Made by a program: the position numbers and the translations under genes. Of a DNA stretch of 40,437 bases, positions 1-9,104 are shown piece by piece; within the stretch, counting starts at the first letter, position 1; every line of letters starts with the position of its first letter. The stretch lies in contig JAHIOW010000056.1 in assembly GCA_018895075.1 (NCBI GenBank), positions 1 through 40,437 on the forward strand, in the 5' to 3' direction. Source of the DNA: Candidatus Omnitrophota bacterium. GTDB lineage: Bacteria; Omnitrophota; Gorgyraeia; Gygaellales; Profunditerraquicolaceae. The notes below the pieces were generated by a model, which was not told the origin of the DNA, searched no databases, and saw only the letters and a program-made list of their open reading frames with translations.

Positions 1-1536
1 AGGCCTATAAATAATCCTCGCGATGGACAAGCAGAATTAAGCAATATCCTCCTTGAGAATATAGATAGGATTGAAGTTATGCATGGGCCTGGTTCAAGCC
101 TATACGGAGCAGGGGCAATGGGAGGGACAGTAAATATCATTACCAAGAAGCCACCCAAAGAGAAACAAAAAACAGAATTTACTACAAGTTTTGGAACCTC
201 TAGGATATATATAGAACGATTATCGCATGGGGGCAGGATTTCAAGATTAGGTTATCTTATCAACACTGAATACGAAAGTTCTCAAGGGTTTCGGGATAAT
301 TCTGAGTTTAGTGCCAAAAACTTCAATGCCAAACTTGAATATGAGTTCAATAATGATAATAATTTAATTCTAAATTCCGGTTTCTATAGAAGTAAGTTAG
401 GTACCCCTGGCAAGATTACCGAATTTGATATAGATGATAAACAAGGGAGTCGTAAGAATTTTATTGATTTAAATTGGGATTTTAAACCCGATAATACAAC
501 AGGATTATCAGCTAAAATATATCAAAATTATGATCGGCTGGAATTTACTGAGAATACCACCACAACAGCTTCGGACGGGGATACAGCCTTCAACAAAGAT
601 ATCCATACCACCAAAGCAAGAGGAATTGATTTTCAAATTAGCAAGCAGTTATTTGATAATTATCAAGGGGTATGCGGATTTAATTATGTAGCAAATCTAA
701 ACGATAGCACTGCCTCGGCAAAACATAAATATATTGTGCGCGCAGGATATTTAGAAAACCAGTTAAATTTATTTAAAGACTTAAAGATAACTTTCGGCGC
801 AAGACTGGATGATTATTCTAATTTCGGCACTGAATTCAACCCCAGTTTTAGTTTTTTATATAACTTCAGCCAGGATTTTAAAATACATGGTTTGATTAGT
901 CGCTCATTTCGCGCCCCCACATTTAATGACTTATATTATCCTGATGTAGGCTGGGCAGTGGGAAACCCTAATGTAAATCCTGAGAAAGGGATAACTGGTG
1001 AATTAGGAATCAAAACAAAAATAAACAAATATATCTTATCTGACTTTACTTATTATAGAAGCGATTACGATAATCTTATAAATTGGGCAGAAGACCCGGG
1101 TACAGGGAAATGGGTTCCCACAAATGTCAATTCTGCAATAATAGACGGCATAGAATTTAAGAATAAGATATATCTATTAAATGATCTAGAGCTAGATTTA
1201 GATTATAGTTTTCTTAGGGCAAAGAATGAGAAAACCCATCGATACCTGGTTTATCAACCCAAACATAAACTTGACTGCTCTTTAAAATATAAAGATTTGA
1301 ATGGATTCTTATTTGAACTAAAGGGCCAATTTACCGATAGAAGATTCTACGATGAAGATAACACTATTTATGTAAAGAGGTTTTTTGTCTTAGGCCTAAA
1401 TGCATCTAAGAAAGTCGGAAGTAATGTTACTTATCTTATTTCCATAGGCAATTTATTAAATAGGAAATATCAGGTTTTACGCGATTTTCCAATGCCGGGA
1501 TTTTCTTTAACTAGCAGCGTAAAAGTAGAGTTTTAA
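1..1536 (+). CDS. TonB-dependent outer-membrane receptor, BtuB-like (5' end missing)
   Basis: The frame is open from base 1, so the gene starts upstream of the window and only the end of the plug plus the whole barrel is seen. The plug signature reads IDRIEVMHGPGSSLYGAGAM followed by GGTVNIITK. After it come many alternating beta-strand segments, and the protein ends in Phe (SSVKVEF) as outer-membrane barrels do. The strand YQVLRDFPMPG near the end resembles the BtuB C-terminus, so cobalamin or a related siderophore-like ligand is plausible but the substrate is not proven. It imports a ligand across the outer membrane using TonB energy. A TonB-type gene follows 60 nt downstream, consistent with a dedicated pair. 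Base composition is visibly more AT-rich than in the genes from 2556 onward, which may mean different ancestry. A riboswitch, if any, would lie outside the window. Confidence 0.9.
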   Translation, partial: RPINNPRDGQAELSNILLENIDRIEVMHGPGSSLYGAGAMGGTVNIITKKPPKEKQKTEFTTSFGTSRIYIERLSHGGRISRLGYLINTEYESSQGFRDNSEFSAKNFNAKLEYEFNNDNNLILNSGFYRSKLGTPGKITEFDIDDKQGSRKNFIDLNWDFKPDNTTGLSAKIYQNYDRLEFTENTTTTASDGDTAFNKDIHTTKARGIDFQISKQLFDNYQGVCGFNYVANLNDSTASAKHKYIVRAGYLENQLNLFKDLKITFGARLDDYSNFGTEFNPSFSFLYNFSQDFKIHGLISRSFRAPTFNDLYYPDVGWAVGNPNVNPEKGITGELGIKTKINKYILSDFTYYRSDYDNLINWAEDPGTGKWVPTNVNSAIIDGIEFKNKIYLLNDLELDLDYSFLRAKNEKTHRYLVYQPKHKLDCSLKYKDLNGFLFELKGQFTDRRFYDEDNTIYVKRFFVLGLNASKKVGSNVTYLISIGNLLNRKYQVLRDFPMPGFSLTSSVKVEF

Positions 1537-1558
1537 AAAACTTTGTCAAAATTCTAAC

Positions 1559-1587
1559 TTGTAAATTAAAAGCGATTATGTTAATCT
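1559..1587 (+). promoter_or_regulatory. possible promoter of the tonB-like gene
   Basis: TTGTAA at 1559-1564 and TAATCT at 1582-1587 are separated by 17 nt. Transcription would start about 1594, two or three bases before the ATG at 1597, giving a nearly leaderless mRNA. No Shine-Dalgarno sequence is visible before that ATG, which fits. Match quality is only moderate. Confidence 0.3.
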
Positions 1588-1596
1588 AATACCAAT

Positions 1597-2280
1597 ATGC
1601 TTTCCGACAAGACATTTCAAATTGTTTTTTTAGCCTCCTTAATCACCCACGGGGTTATTTTGTTGCATAACCCTAGTCTTATATCCCGCCCTTTAAAAAA
1701 TAAAGAGGAGCAAAGAATAGAAGTAAGTTATGTAAAGACCCTCCCAGGCCCAAAAGAGGCTGCTAAACTGGCGTCAGCCAGGAAAGAGTCATTTTTAAAG
1801 GCATCTCCGAAAATCTCCGCTGAAAAAAAGATACCGCCGCCGTTTATAGATAAGGAGAATATCTTTAAGCAGGGCAAGAAGGGCGCCCAAAGAGACCTTA
1901 ACTTTGCCAAGCCCCTTTTTGTAAAACCCGACATCATTGCTATTAGAAAAAAGATAACCTTGCCGCCGATAGGTATAGATAAGATAAAAAATCCTTCATA
2001 TTTAAGTTATTATCAGATTGTCCGCGAAAAAATCAGGCACGCAGCCTACCAGAATTATACGCGCGTGGAAGAAGGAGAGGTATATCTTTCCTTTGTTATC
2101 TCTGGCGTCGGCGACCTAAAAGAGATAAGACTCATAGAAGAAAAGTCTTCAAATACCACATATTTAAGGGATATTGCCTTAAGAAGCATAAAAGCTGCCT
2201 CGCCCTTTCCCCGTTTCCCCCCAGAATTAGACTATCCCCAGCTTTCCTTTAACGTAGTTATATCTTTTGAGATAGAATAA
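1597..2280 (+). CDS. TonB-family energy transducer
   Basis: This 227-residue protein has one N-terminal hydrophobic segment (FQIVFLASLITHGVILLH), a charged and proline-containing periplasmic spacer to about residue 140, and a C-terminal TonB-like domain. That domain carries YYQIVREKIRHAAYQNYT, then GEVYLSFVISGVGDLKEIRL, then LRDIALRSIKAASPFPRFPP. The domain normally contacts the TonB box of outer-membrane receptors and passes on energy from an ExbB/ExbD motor. Its position right after a receptor gene supports that role. No exbB or exbD is in the window. No ribosome-binding site precedes the ATG. The spacer is short and not strongly Pro-Lys repetitive, so a non-canonical family member is possible. 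Confidence 0.85.
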   Translation: MLSDKTFQIVFLASLITHGVILLHNPSLISRPLKNKEEQRIEVSYVKTLPGPKEAAKLASARKESFLKASPKISAEKKIPPPFIDKENIFKQGKKGAQRDLNFAKPLFVKPDIIAIRKKITLPPIGIDKIKNPSYLSYYQIVREKIRHAAYQNYTRVEEGEVYLSFVISGVGDLKEIRLIEEKSSNTTYLRDIALRSIKAASPFPRFPPELDYPQLSFNVVISFEIE

Positions 2281-2331
2281 GAAGTAATCCCAGTTCCGGT
2301 CTTTCATTAAAAGAGACACTCATTTAAATAA

Positions 2332-2360
2332 TTGACACCTGTTTTAATCAGTGTTAATAT
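2332..2360 (+). promoter_or_regulatory. strong sigma-70-type promoter of rpsU
   Basis: A perfect TTGACA (2332-2337) and TAATAT (2355-2360) are spaced by exactly 17 nt. The start would be near 2367, leaving a 16-nt leader that holds the Shine-Dalgarno AAAGGAG before the ATG at 2383. This is among the best consensus promoters in the window and fits a highly expressed ribosomal protein. Confidence 0.8.
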
Positions 2361-2382
2361 TATGTAAAAGGAGTTGATAAAA

Positions 2383-2553
2383 ATGCCAGAGAATGGATAC
2401 AGGAAGCATGAATCATTTGAGGCCATGATGCGCCGCTTCAAAAGACAGATTGAACATGATGGTATATTGCGGGAGATCAGGGACCGCAAGCATTACGAGA
2501 AGCCCAGTGAGCGTAAGCGTAAAAAGAGAAAGTCCAGCAGAGGAAGAAAATAA
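2383..2553 (+). CDS. rpsU: 30S ribosomal protein S21
   Basis: This 56-residue basic protein matches S21: [18 protein letters not shown], then [20 protein letters not shown] and a Lys/Arg-rich tail. S21 binds the 30S platform near the 3' end of 16S rRNA and helps initiation. Start choice: the ATG has an AAAGGAG site 6-7 nt upstream and lies just after a consensus promoter. Only two bases separate its stop from the next ATG at 2556, so it heads the run of genes that follows. Length is typical for S21 (about 55-70 residues). Confidence 0.95.
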   Translation: MPENGYRKHESFEAMMRRFKRQIEHDGILREIRDRKHYEKPSERKRKKRKSSRGRK

Positions 2554-2555
2554 AT

Positions 2556-3479
2556 ATGGGCTTAGGGATTTCTACATCCTGGAATGCCTTCCGTTATACC
2601 GGCGGTGAGGGGTTACTTTCTGAAATAAAAGGCCTGGGCTTTGATGAGGTAGAATTAAGTTTTAACCTGACTCCGGAAATAGTCAAAGATATTGAAAACC
2701 ATGTTCTTGAGAAAAAAATAAAAGTCCTAAGCCTGCATAATTTTTGCCCCATTCCTGATGGCTTCAAGAGGCAGGAAGCGCTTCCTGATTGTTACTCTCT
2801 GGCTTCTGGCGATGAAGAACAAAGAAAACAGGCCATAAAGTATACAAAAAGAAGCATAGATACAGCTTCCCGCCTGGGCGCAAAAACAGTGGTTTTGCAC
2901 ACCGGCAGGGTAGAGGTGCCTGATAAGACCAAAGATTTGATTGAACTCTATAAAAAAGGATTGCGGGATTCAAAAGAGTTTGAAAAATTAAAAGACATAG
3001 CTATAAAAGAAAGAGAGGAGAGGTATAAATCATTCCTGGACAATACACTGAGAAGTTTAGAGGAATTAAACCGCTATGCTCAAACTCAGGGTGTATTTTT
3101 AGGCATTGAAACCCGCATTTATTATAATGAAATACCGCAATTAGAAGAAATAGGCATAATCCTAAAGACGTTTAAGAATTCAAATATATTTTATTGGCAT
3201 GATACCGGCCACGCCCAGGTTATGGAAAACTTAGGGTTCGCCAGGCACAAGGAATACCTGGATGCCTATAGTAAAGATATGATCGGTATACACCTGCATG
3301 ATATCTCTGGTTGTTCTGACCACCGGCCGCCGGCTAAAGGCGAGTTTGATTTCAGCCAGTTGCCGCCCTACCTCACTAAGGATACCCTGAAGATAATCGA
3401 GGCGCATGCTCCGGCTACAGCGTCTGACTTAAAAGAGAGTAAGGTTTTTTTGGAAAATATTTTTAATGGAAAAATCTAA
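2556..3479 (+). CDS. sugar phosphate isomerase/epimerase-like TIM-barrel protein
   Basis: This 307-residue protein belongs to the xylose-isomerase-like TIM-barrel family (endonuclease IV/sugar isomerase superfamily). Visible barrel strands end in likely metal ligands: [40 protein letters not shown] and LKIIEAHA. The arrangement of Glu, His and Asp resembles that of divalent-metal aldose-ketose isomerases and endonuclease IV. The substrate cannot be read from the sequence. It starts 2 nt after rpsU and overlaps the MEMO-family gene by 14 nt, so the three are probably co-transcribed. Why it sits with rpsU is not clear. Confidence 0.8.
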   Translation: MGLGISTSWNAFRYTGGEGLLSEIKGLGFDEVELSFNLTPEIVKDIENHVLEKKIKVLSLHNFCPIPDGFKRQEALPDCYSLASGDEEQRKQAIKYTKRSIDTASRLGAKTVVLHTGRVEVPDKTKDLIELYKKGLRDSKEFEKLKDIAIKEREERYKSFLDNTLRSLEELNRYAQTQGVFLGIETRIYYNEIPQLEEIGIILKTFKNSNIFYWHDTGHAQVMENLGFARHKEYLDAYSKDMIGIHLHDISGCSDHRPPAKGEFDFSQLPPYLTKDTLKIIEAHAPATASDLKESKVFLENIFNGKI

Positions 3480-4287
3480 GATAAGAAAACCTGCGGTTGC
3501 CGGGCAATTTTACCCTTCTTCTGCCCAAGACTTAAAAAACGAAATAGGCAAACTCATTGATAAAAAGGCCGCTAAATCCGATGTGATTGCCTGTATGCTT
3601 CCCCATGCCGGTTACGCTTACTCCGGCAAGGTGGCAGCAGATACGGTTTCCAGTATGAATATCAAGGATAAGGTAATCCTTATCGGGCCGAATCACACCG
3701 GTTATGGGGCGACTTTTAGTATTATGGCCGAGGGTATCTGGCAGACACCCTTAGGCGAGATTAAGATAGATAATGGCCTCACCCGGCAAATCTTGAGCCG
3801 TTGTAAATACTTAGAGGATGATAATCGTGCCCATCTATACGAACATTCCTTGGAAGTAGAGTTGCCTTTTCTGCAATATTTTAAGGATGATTTTGAGATT
3901 GTCCCCATTGTCGTGCTCTCCGGTGAATTAGTTATCCTGAAGGCAATAGGCAGAGATATCGCTAATGTCATTAATGAATCCGATGCTAAATCCTCAACAA
4001 TAATTGTCGCCAGTACTGATATGACCCATTATGAGCCCCAGGATGAGGCAGTGCAAAAAGACAAAGAGGCAATACAGGCAATACTTGAGTTAGACGAAGA
4101 GAAGCTCACCCAAAAGGTCCAGAGCTTAAGCATCTCTATGTGCGGCTGGGCGCCGACAGTAGTTATGCTTGCGGCGGCAAAACTACTGGGCGCGCAAAAG
4201 GCAAAACTCATAAAATATCAGACCAGCGGTGATGTTACCGGCGATAAACACAGCGTTGTGGGCTATGCCGGCATAATAATATATTAA
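3466..4287 (+). CDS. MEMO1-family protein (AmmeMemoRadiSam system protein B type)
   Basis: At 273 residues it matches the MEMO family in length and motifs: [64 protein letters not shown] and [10 protein letters not shown]. The conserved His residues of PHAGY and GPNH correspond to the metal site related to extradiol dioxygenases. The bacterial function is unknown; in many genomes it is linked to an AMMECR1 protein and a radical SAM enzyme. Neither partner is adjacent here. The start lies inside the preceding gene (14-nt overlap), which suggests translational coupling. Confidence 0.9.
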   Translation: MEKSKIRKPAVAGQFYPSSAQDLKNEIGKLIDKKAAKSDVIACMLPHAGYAYSGKVAADTVSSMNIKDKVILIGPNHTGYGATFSIMAEGIWQTPLGEIKIDNGLTRQILSRCKYLEDDNRAHLYEHSLEVELPFLQYFKDDFEIVPIVVLSGELVILKAIGRDIANVINESDAKSSTIIVASTDMTHYEPQDEAVQKDKEAIQAILELDEEKLTQKVQSLSISMCGWAPTVVMLAAAKLLGAQKAKLIKYQTSGDVTGDKHSVVGYAGIIIY

Positions 4288-4291
4288 TCCT

Positions 4292-4663
4292 ATGGATGAG
4301 ATAAATAAGAATATTGATGAGAGTTGGAAGGAAGCAGTAAAGAAAGAGAAGGAAAAAGAGGCCGTAGGCCAGGATAATTTTTTGCCTTCTGAGCCGGATT
4401 TTAATCTGTTTATTACCACCCTGGCGCTACAGGCATCTATTTCCCTGGGGACAGTCCCTAATCCGGCAACCAATAAAAAAGAAGAAAACCTGACCCAGGC
4501 CAAGTTTATTATCGACACATTAGAGATGCTGCAGCAAAAGACAAAAGGCAATTTGACCTCAGAGGAAACTAAGCTTTTGGAAAATTTACTTTATGAATTA
4601 AGAATGCAGTATGTATCAAAAGTAAACAAAGAAAAGATAGCAGAAGATAAATCAGGAGGATAG
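4292..4663 (+). CDS. DUF1844 family protein
   Basis: The protein has 123 residues. The core reads DFNLFITTLALQASISLG, then an NPAT loop, then TQAKFIIDTLEMLQQKTKGN and LTSEETKLLENLLYELRMQY, the typical DUF1844 pattern, flanked by charged, probably disordered ends. The family is small, helical and cytosolic, with no assigned function. It follows the MEMO gene by 4 nt and its TAG stop directly abuts the ATG of the zinc protein, so it belongs to the same operon. Three residues (GTVPN region) are encoded by a small GGGAC-GTCCC inverted repeat, probably by chance. Confidence 0.85.
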   Translation: MDEINKNIDESWKEAVKKEKEKEAVGQDNFLPSEPDFNLFITTLALQASISLGTVPNPATNKKEENLTQAKFIIDTLEMLQQKTKGNLTSEETKLLENLLYELRMQYVSKVNKEKIAEDKSGG

Positions 4664-4819
4664 ATGATTGATAAGGAGTTATTAGATATCTTGGCTTGCC
4701 CTGCCTGTAAAGGCGACGTAGAGTTAAAAGACAATAAAATAGCCTGTAAAAAGTGCGGAAAAAAATACCCCATCAAGGACGGTATTCCGATAATGCTGAT
4801 TGATGAGGCAGAAGAATAA
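4664..4819 (+). CDS. Trm112/YcaR-like zinc-ribbon protein
   Basis: This 51-residue protein begins MIDKELLDILACPACKGDV and ends CGKKYPIKDGIPIMLID. The four cysteines C12, C15, C28 and C31 form a zinc ribbon, and KYPIKDGIPIML is the Trm112-family signature. In bacteria these small proteins (UPF0434/YcaR) are poorly understood; in eukaryotes and archaea Trm112 activates methyltransferases. The ATG directly follows the previous stop and a Shine-Dalgarno AGGAGG lies at 4654-4659, which fixes the start. It is missed by length-limited gene finding. Confidence 0.9.
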   Translation: MIDKELLDILACPACKGDVELKDNKIACKKCGKKYPIKDGIPIMLIDEAEE

Positions 4820-4830
4820 CAAGGATAGAT

Positions 4831-5265
4831 ATGAAAAAGGTATTAGTAATCCACGGCCCAAATTTAAATTTACTGGGTAAAAGAGAGCCCCAGATTTACG
4901 GCAAGACCACGCTGGCGCAAATAAACCGCGCCTTAGAGAATCTGGCAAAAAAGAAAAAGGCAAAACTTACCATCAGGCAGTCTAACCTTGAAGGCGAAAT
5001 AGTAAGCCTGATCGGTGAAAGTAAAAATAAATACGACGGCCTGCTCATAAATCCTGCCGGCTACACGCATACAAGCGTGGCCATAAGGGATGCGATTCTA
5101 GCCTCCGGGATATTAACCGTAGAGGTGCACCTTTCTAATATTTATTCCCGAGAGGAATTCAGGCAAAAATCACTGATCAGCCCTGTAGCCAAAGGCGCAG
5201 TATTGGGCTTTGGCCCGGGAAGTTATAATTTGGGCCTTGCGGCCCTCTTAGATTTAATTGACTAA
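4831..5265 (+). CDS. aroQ: 3-dehydroquinate dehydratase, type II
   Basis: At 144 residues it has the size of the dodecameric type II enzyme. Motifs: HGPNLNLLGKREPQIYG with the catalytic Tyr23, NPAGYTHTSVAIRDAI with His80, and VEVHLSNIYSREEFR with His100. It converts 3-dehydroquinate to 3-dehydroshikimate in aromatic amino-acid synthesis. AroB, which makes its substrate, is encoded at 20936. It is the first of a run aroQ, M24 peptidase, efp, accB, accC that matches the order around yqhS in Bacillus subtilis. The next gene starts with GTG right at its stop codon. Confidence 0.96.
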   Translation: MKKVLVIHGPNLNLLGKREPQIYGKTTLAQINRALENLAKKKKAKLTIRQSNLEGEIVSLIGESKNKYDGLLINPAGYTHTSVAIRDAILASGILTVEVHLSNIYSREEFRQKSLISPVAKGAVLGFGPGSYNLGLAALLDLID

Positions 5266-6327
5266 GTGAATTTGGCCATAAAAAGCATATATGCGCAATT
5301 AGAAGCAGCAAATATCGATGGATTACTTATATCCTTACCCGCCAATATCTCCTATCTTACTGAAATTAACAGCCGCGATGCCTATCTTTTAGTATCCAAG
5401 AAGGAAAATATCTATTTTGCTGATTCAAGATACACCCAGGAATTAAAAAAGAACCTCAATCAGGCCTTTACGTTAGAGAAAATTAACGGTTCTGTTTTTA
5501 AGCTGATAGCCGATACCTTCGGGAGGCTTGGGCTTAAACGTGTAGGGTTTGAAGAAAGGTATCTGGTATGCGGGGAGTATAAAAATATAAAGAAGGAATT
5601 AAAAAAGGCAATAGATTTGATTCCTACCCATAGCCTGGTAGAAGGATTAAGAGAGATAAAAACCCCGGCGGAGTTACAAAAGATAAGAAAGGCAACCCGC
5701 ATAACCATAGATGCCTTAAGATTTATCCGGGATTTTATCTCCCCCGGCAGAAAAGAGATCGAAGTTGCCGCAGAACTGGAGCGGTTTATCAGGTATCGCG
5801 GCGCCGCAACCTCTGCCTTCAATATTATTGTTGCCTCTGGCCCAAACTCAAGCTTCCCGCATCATATAACTTCCCAGAGGAAGATTAAAAACAATGAGCC
5901 GGTGTTAATCGATATCGGCGTTGACTATCTTGGCTATAAATCCGACTTGACAAGAGTTTTCTTTTTAGGTACAATGGAAACGATTCTTGAGAAAATTTAC
6001 AATATTGTTCTAAAAGCGCAACAAGAGGCAATAAAGAAAATAAAACCCGGGGTTAGGATAAACAAGATTGATAAGGCTGCCCGTCGATACATAGCGCAAA
6101 GAGGATACGGCAGATTTTTTTGTCATAACTTAGGGCACGGTATAGGGTTAGAGGTCCACGAAGAACCTAATATCTCAGCCAGGGAAGAGAACAGGTTAAG
6201 GCCAGCAATGGTATTTTCCATTGAGCCAGGCATCTACCTTCCTAATAGATTCGGGGTAAGGATTGAAGATTTGGTTTTAGTGACGCCGGAAGGGGTGGAA
6301 TTACTCAGTGACAATCTCGATAAATGA
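5266..6327 (+). CDS. M24 family metallopeptidase (Xaa-Pro aminopeptidase/dipeptidase)
   Basis: This 353-residue protein has an N-terminal creatinase-like domain (to about residue 125) and a C-terminal pita-bread domain. The dinuclear metal ligands are visible: Asp residues in LIDIGVDYLGYKSDLTR, His in HNLGHGIGLEVHEEP, Glu in SIEPGIYLP and Glu in GVRIEDLVLV. It should release N-terminal residues or dipeptides with proline in the second position. The start is GTG at the aroQ stop codon. It overlaps efp by 20 nt. The pairing of a Xaa-Pro peptidase gene with efp is widespread in bacteria, as in Bacillus yqhT-efp. Confidence 0.93.
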   Translation: MNLAIKSIYAQLEAANIDGLLISLPANISYLTEINSRDAYLLVSKKENIYFADSRYTQELKKNLNQAFTLEKINGSVFKLIADTFGRLGLKRVGFEERYLVCGEYKNIKKELKKAIDLIPTHSLVEGLREIKTPAELQKIRKATRITIDALRFIRDFISPGRKEIEVAAELERFIRYRGAATSAFNIIVASGPNSSFPHHITSQRKIKNNEPVLIDIGVDYLGYKSDLTRVFFLGTMETILEKIYNIVLKAQQEAIKKIKPGVRINKIDKAARRYIAQRGYGRFFCHNLGHGIGLEVHEEPNISAREENRLRPAMVFSIEPGIYLPNRFGVRIEDLVLVTPEGVELLSDNLDK

Positions 6328-6871
6328 ACTCAAGTCTGGCCTGACTATATTGCTGGATACCAAGGTTTATCAGGTTGTAGAATACCAGCATGTAAAACCC
6401 GGCAAAGGCTCAGCCTTTGTGCGCACCAAATTAAGGGATTTAAAGAATGGCGGTATTCAAGAGGTAACTTTCCGGGGCGAACAAAAGATAGAGGAGGCAT
6501 TTGTTGAACAAAGGAAACTCCAGTATCTTTACCGCTCAGGCGACATGTTCCACTTTATGGACCAGAGTAATTTTGAGGAAATAGCTGTCTCCGGGGATTT
6601 TCTTGATGATAAAGTAAAATTTTTAAAGGATAATCTCGAAGTTCTATCCAGTTTTTATAAAAACGAAATTCTAAATATAATTTTACCTAATTTTATTGAG
6701 TTTGAGATTACCCATACCGAACCAGGTATAAGGGGCGATACTGCAAGAAGCGGTTTTAAGCCTGCCGAAATAGAAACCCATGCCACGGTGCAGGTTCCGC
6801 TTTTTATTGGTATTGGAGATAAGATTAAAATAGATACCCGCACAGGGGACTATATCGAAAGGGTCAGTTGA
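6308..6871 (+). CDS. efp: translation elongation factor P
   Basis: This 187-residue protein has the three beta-barrel domains of EF-P. The domain I tip reads VKPGKGSAFVRTKLRDL, so the tip residue is Lys33, the position modified in many bacteria. The C-terminus carries the signature THTEPGIRGDTARSGFKPAE and ETHATVQVPLFI. EF-P relieves ribosome stalling at polyproline stretches. The start is GTG inside the peptidase gene with a GGAAGGGG-type site upstream. No EpmA or EpmB homologue is in the window, so the modification cannot be inferred. Confidence 0.96.
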   Translation: MTISINELKSGLTILLDTKVYQVVEYQHVKPGKGSAFVRTKLRDLKNGGIQEVTFRGEQKIEEAFVEQRKLQYLYRSGDMFHFMDQSNFEEIAVSGDFLDDKVKFLKDNLEVLSSFYKNEILNIILPNFIEFEITHTEPGIRGDTARSGFKPAEIETHATVQVPLFIGIGDKIKIDTRTGDYIERVS

Positions 6872-6894
6872 ACCCTTTAAAGGCGAGGTTCTAA

Positions 6895-7353
6895 ATGAAT
6901 ATAAAAGAGATAAAAGAGATGATAAGCCTGATGAACGAGAACGGCCTGATGGAACTGGAGATAGAAAGAGACGGCATGCGCATCAAATTAAAAAGGATGC
7001 CTTCGGCTTCGGGGACAGAAGCGATGAGCGGTCCTGTGGTAGTGGAAAAAGAAGGGTTGCCCGCAGGCCAGTTTAAAGACTCCATTGGGGCTGCGGAAAG
7101 GGCAGGAGTAAAAACAGTAGAGATAAAGGCGCCGATGGTGGGAACCTTTTATCGGTCGCCTTCACCGGAAGCGCCGCCATATGTTGAAGTAGGCCAGATA
7201 GTTGAACCCGGGCAGGGTATCTGCATTATTGAAGCAATGAAGTTAATGAATGAGATAAAGTCGGAAATCAAAGGTAAAATTATAGAAATAGTTGCTGATA
7301 ATGCTGAGCCTGTAGAATTCGGTCAGCCCATGTTTCTAATTGAACCCCTCTAA
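6895..7353 (+). CDS. accB: acetyl-CoA carboxylase biotin carboxyl carrier protein
   Basis: At 152 residues it is a normal AccB. The N-terminal helix region (IKEMISLMNENGLMELEIE) is followed by a short linker and the biotinyl domain VEIKAPMVGTFYRSPSPEAP with the attachment motif EAMKLMNE; the biotinylated lysine is Lys116. It carries the carboxyl group between AccC and the AccA/AccD transferase in the first step of fatty-acid synthesis. accC follows after 27 nt. The transferase subunits are not in the window. Confidence 0.96.
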   Translation: MNIKEIKEMISLMNENGLMELEIERDGMRIKLKRMPSASGTEAMSGPVVVEKEGLPAGQFKDSIGAAERAGVKTVEIKAPMVGTFYRSPSPEAPPYVEVGQIVEPGQGICIIEAMKLMNEIKSEIKGKIIEIVADNAEPVEFGQPMFLIEPL

Positions 7354-7380
7354 AATTAAGTTTCAGAAAGTTTCCTGACC

Positions 7381-8742
7381 ATGTTTTCCAAAATCTTAAT
7401 CGCAAACCGCGGTGAAATAGCCCTCAGGATTATCAGGGCATGCAGAGAATTAGGTATCCGCACCGTAGCGGTATACTCTGAGGTAGACAGGGAATCTTTG
7501 CATGTGCGTTTTAGCGATGAGGCGGTTTGTATCGGCCAGGCGCACAGCAGCAATAGTTACCTGAATATCCCGGCGATTATCAGCGCCGCCGAGATTACGG
7601 ACGTAGAAGCCATACATCCCGGATATGGTTTCCTGGCTGAAAATTCCCATTTTGCAGAAATATGTGAATCCTGCCATATAACCTTTATCGGCCCTTCCCC
7701 TGAAAATATGCGCCTGATGGGCGACAAGATAACCGCCCGCAGCACGATGCAAAAGGCAGGCCTGCCTATTGTTCCTGGCAGCGTGTCTCCGGTTAAAGAC
7801 AAAGAGGAAGCGATTAAGACTGCCAGGAGGATAGGTTATCCGGTAATCATCAAGGCTGCTGCCGGCGGCGGCGGCAAGGGTATGAGGGTCTGCCACAACG
7901 AGATAAAATTAGTCTCAAGCCTGATGATTGCCCAAAAAGAGGCAGAGGCGAATTTCGGCAATGCCAGTGTCTATATTGAAAAATATGTCGAGAAACCCCG
8001 CCATATAGAAATACAAATCCTGGCGGATAGAAACGGCAGGGTGTTGCATCTGGGGGAAAGGGACTGCAGCATTCAAAGGAGGCATCAAAAATTATTAGAG
8101 GAATCCCCTTCGCCGGCAGTAGATCATAAACTGCGTAAACGTTTAGGCGAACTGGCAGTCAAGGGCGCAAAGTCGGTAAACTATACCAGCGTAGGAACAG
8201 TAGAATTTTTATTAGACCAAAAAAATAATTTTTATTTTATGGAGATGAACACCAGGATTCAGGTTGAACACCCGGTAACCGAAGAGGTAACCGGCATAGA
8301 TTTAATAAAAGAACAGATCCGTTTAGCCATGGGCGAGAGGCTGCATCTGCAGCAGGATAATATTCATTTTAACGGCGCGGCCATAGAGTGCCGCATCAAT
8401 GCCGAAGATTTTGAAAATAACTTTATGCCTTGCCCGGGCAGGATTGAAACCCTGAACCTCCCCGGAGGCCCGGGGGTGCGCATAGATACCCATATCTACC
8501 AGGGCTATGAGGTTAGTCCTTATTACGATTCTTTAGTAGCCAAGGTAATAACGCACGGCCGCAACCGCAGAGAGGCAATCAGTATTATGCATCGGGCATT
8601 AAGCGAATTTCACATCTCCCCCATAAAGACCACTATTCCTTTTCATCTGGCCTTAATGGAAAATCCTGTATTCATAAAAGGTGAAATATCAACCTATTTT
8701 ATCCAGGAATTATTAAAAGAAAAACCCGAAGGAGAACTGTAA
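7381..8742 (+). CDS. accC: acetyl-CoA carboxylase biotin carboxylase subunit
   Basis: This 453-residue ATP-grasp enzyme starts [20 protein letters not shown] and has the glycine-rich loop [12 protein letters not shown], plus [16 protein letters not shown] and [14 protein letters not shown]. It carboxylates biotin on AccB using ATP and bicarbonate. Length is the standard 445-455. The gene is followed by an Asp23 protein in a TAATG overlap, an arrangement also seen with Bacillus yqhY. Confidence 0.97.
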   Translation: MFSKILIANRGEIALRIIRACRELGIRTVAVYSEVDRESLHVRFSDEAVCIGQAHSSNSYLNIPAIISAAEITDVEAIHPGYGFLAENSHFAEICESCHITFIGPSPENMRLMGDKITARSTMQKAGLPIVPGSVSPVKDKEEAIKTARRIGYPVIIKAAAGGGGKGMRVCHNEIKLVSSLMIAQKEAEANFGNASVYIEKYVEKPRHIEIQILADRNGRVLHLGERDCSIQRRHQKLLEESPSPAVDHKLRKRLGELAVKGAKSVNYTSVGTVEFLLDQKNNFYFMEMNTRIQVEHPVTEEVTGIDLIKEQIRLAMGERLHLQQDNIHFNGAAIECRINAEDFENNFMPCPGRIETLNLPGGPGVRIDTHIYQGYEVSPYYDSLVAKVITHGRNRREAISIMHRALSEFHISPIKTTIPFHLALMENPVFIKGEISTYFIQELLKEKPEGEL

Positions 8743-9101
8743 TGCATAGAAATCAAGAGGAATCGCGCACAGAATTAGGGATGATCAGGATACATAAAAA
8801 TGTAATCGCCTCTATTGCCTCGTTAGCTGCCACTGAGATTGAAGGCGTAAAACGCGTAGGAGGAGATTTTAAGAGCGGGCTCTTAGAGCTCATCGGCAGG
8901 AAGATGAGCATGGCCATCAAGATTGAAATCGATAGCAGTGATGAGGTCAGAATCGAAGTCCCGATAGTGATAAAATACGGTTTTAATATTCCGGAGGTGG
9001 CGGCTAAGGCCCAGGAGAACGTACACAAGACGTTAGAGAAAATGATAAACCTAACACCCAAGGACATTAATATAAATGTACAGGGTATTGAAAGGGGGTA
9101 A
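8742..9101 (+). CDS. Asp23/Gls24 family envelope stress protein
   Basis: This 119-residue protein has the family pattern GMIRIHKNVIASIASLAATEIEGVKRVG, split by a charged loop, and PIVIKYGFNIPEVAAKAQENV ending in INVQGIE. In Gram-positive bacteria Asp23 is a membrane-associated protein anchored by AmaP, and YqhY next to accBC modulates acetyl-CoA carboxylase. Here it overlaps accC by one base and is followed at once by an AmaP-like gene, so both links are preserved in a diderm. Function here is inferred from context only. Confidence 0.9.
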   Translation: MHRNQEESRTELGMIRIHKNVIASIASLAATEIEGVKRVGGDFKSGLLELIGRKMSMAIKIEIDSSDEVRIEVPIVIKYGFNIPEVAAKAQENVHKTLEKMINLTPKDININVQGIERG

Positions 9102-9104
9102 GTG

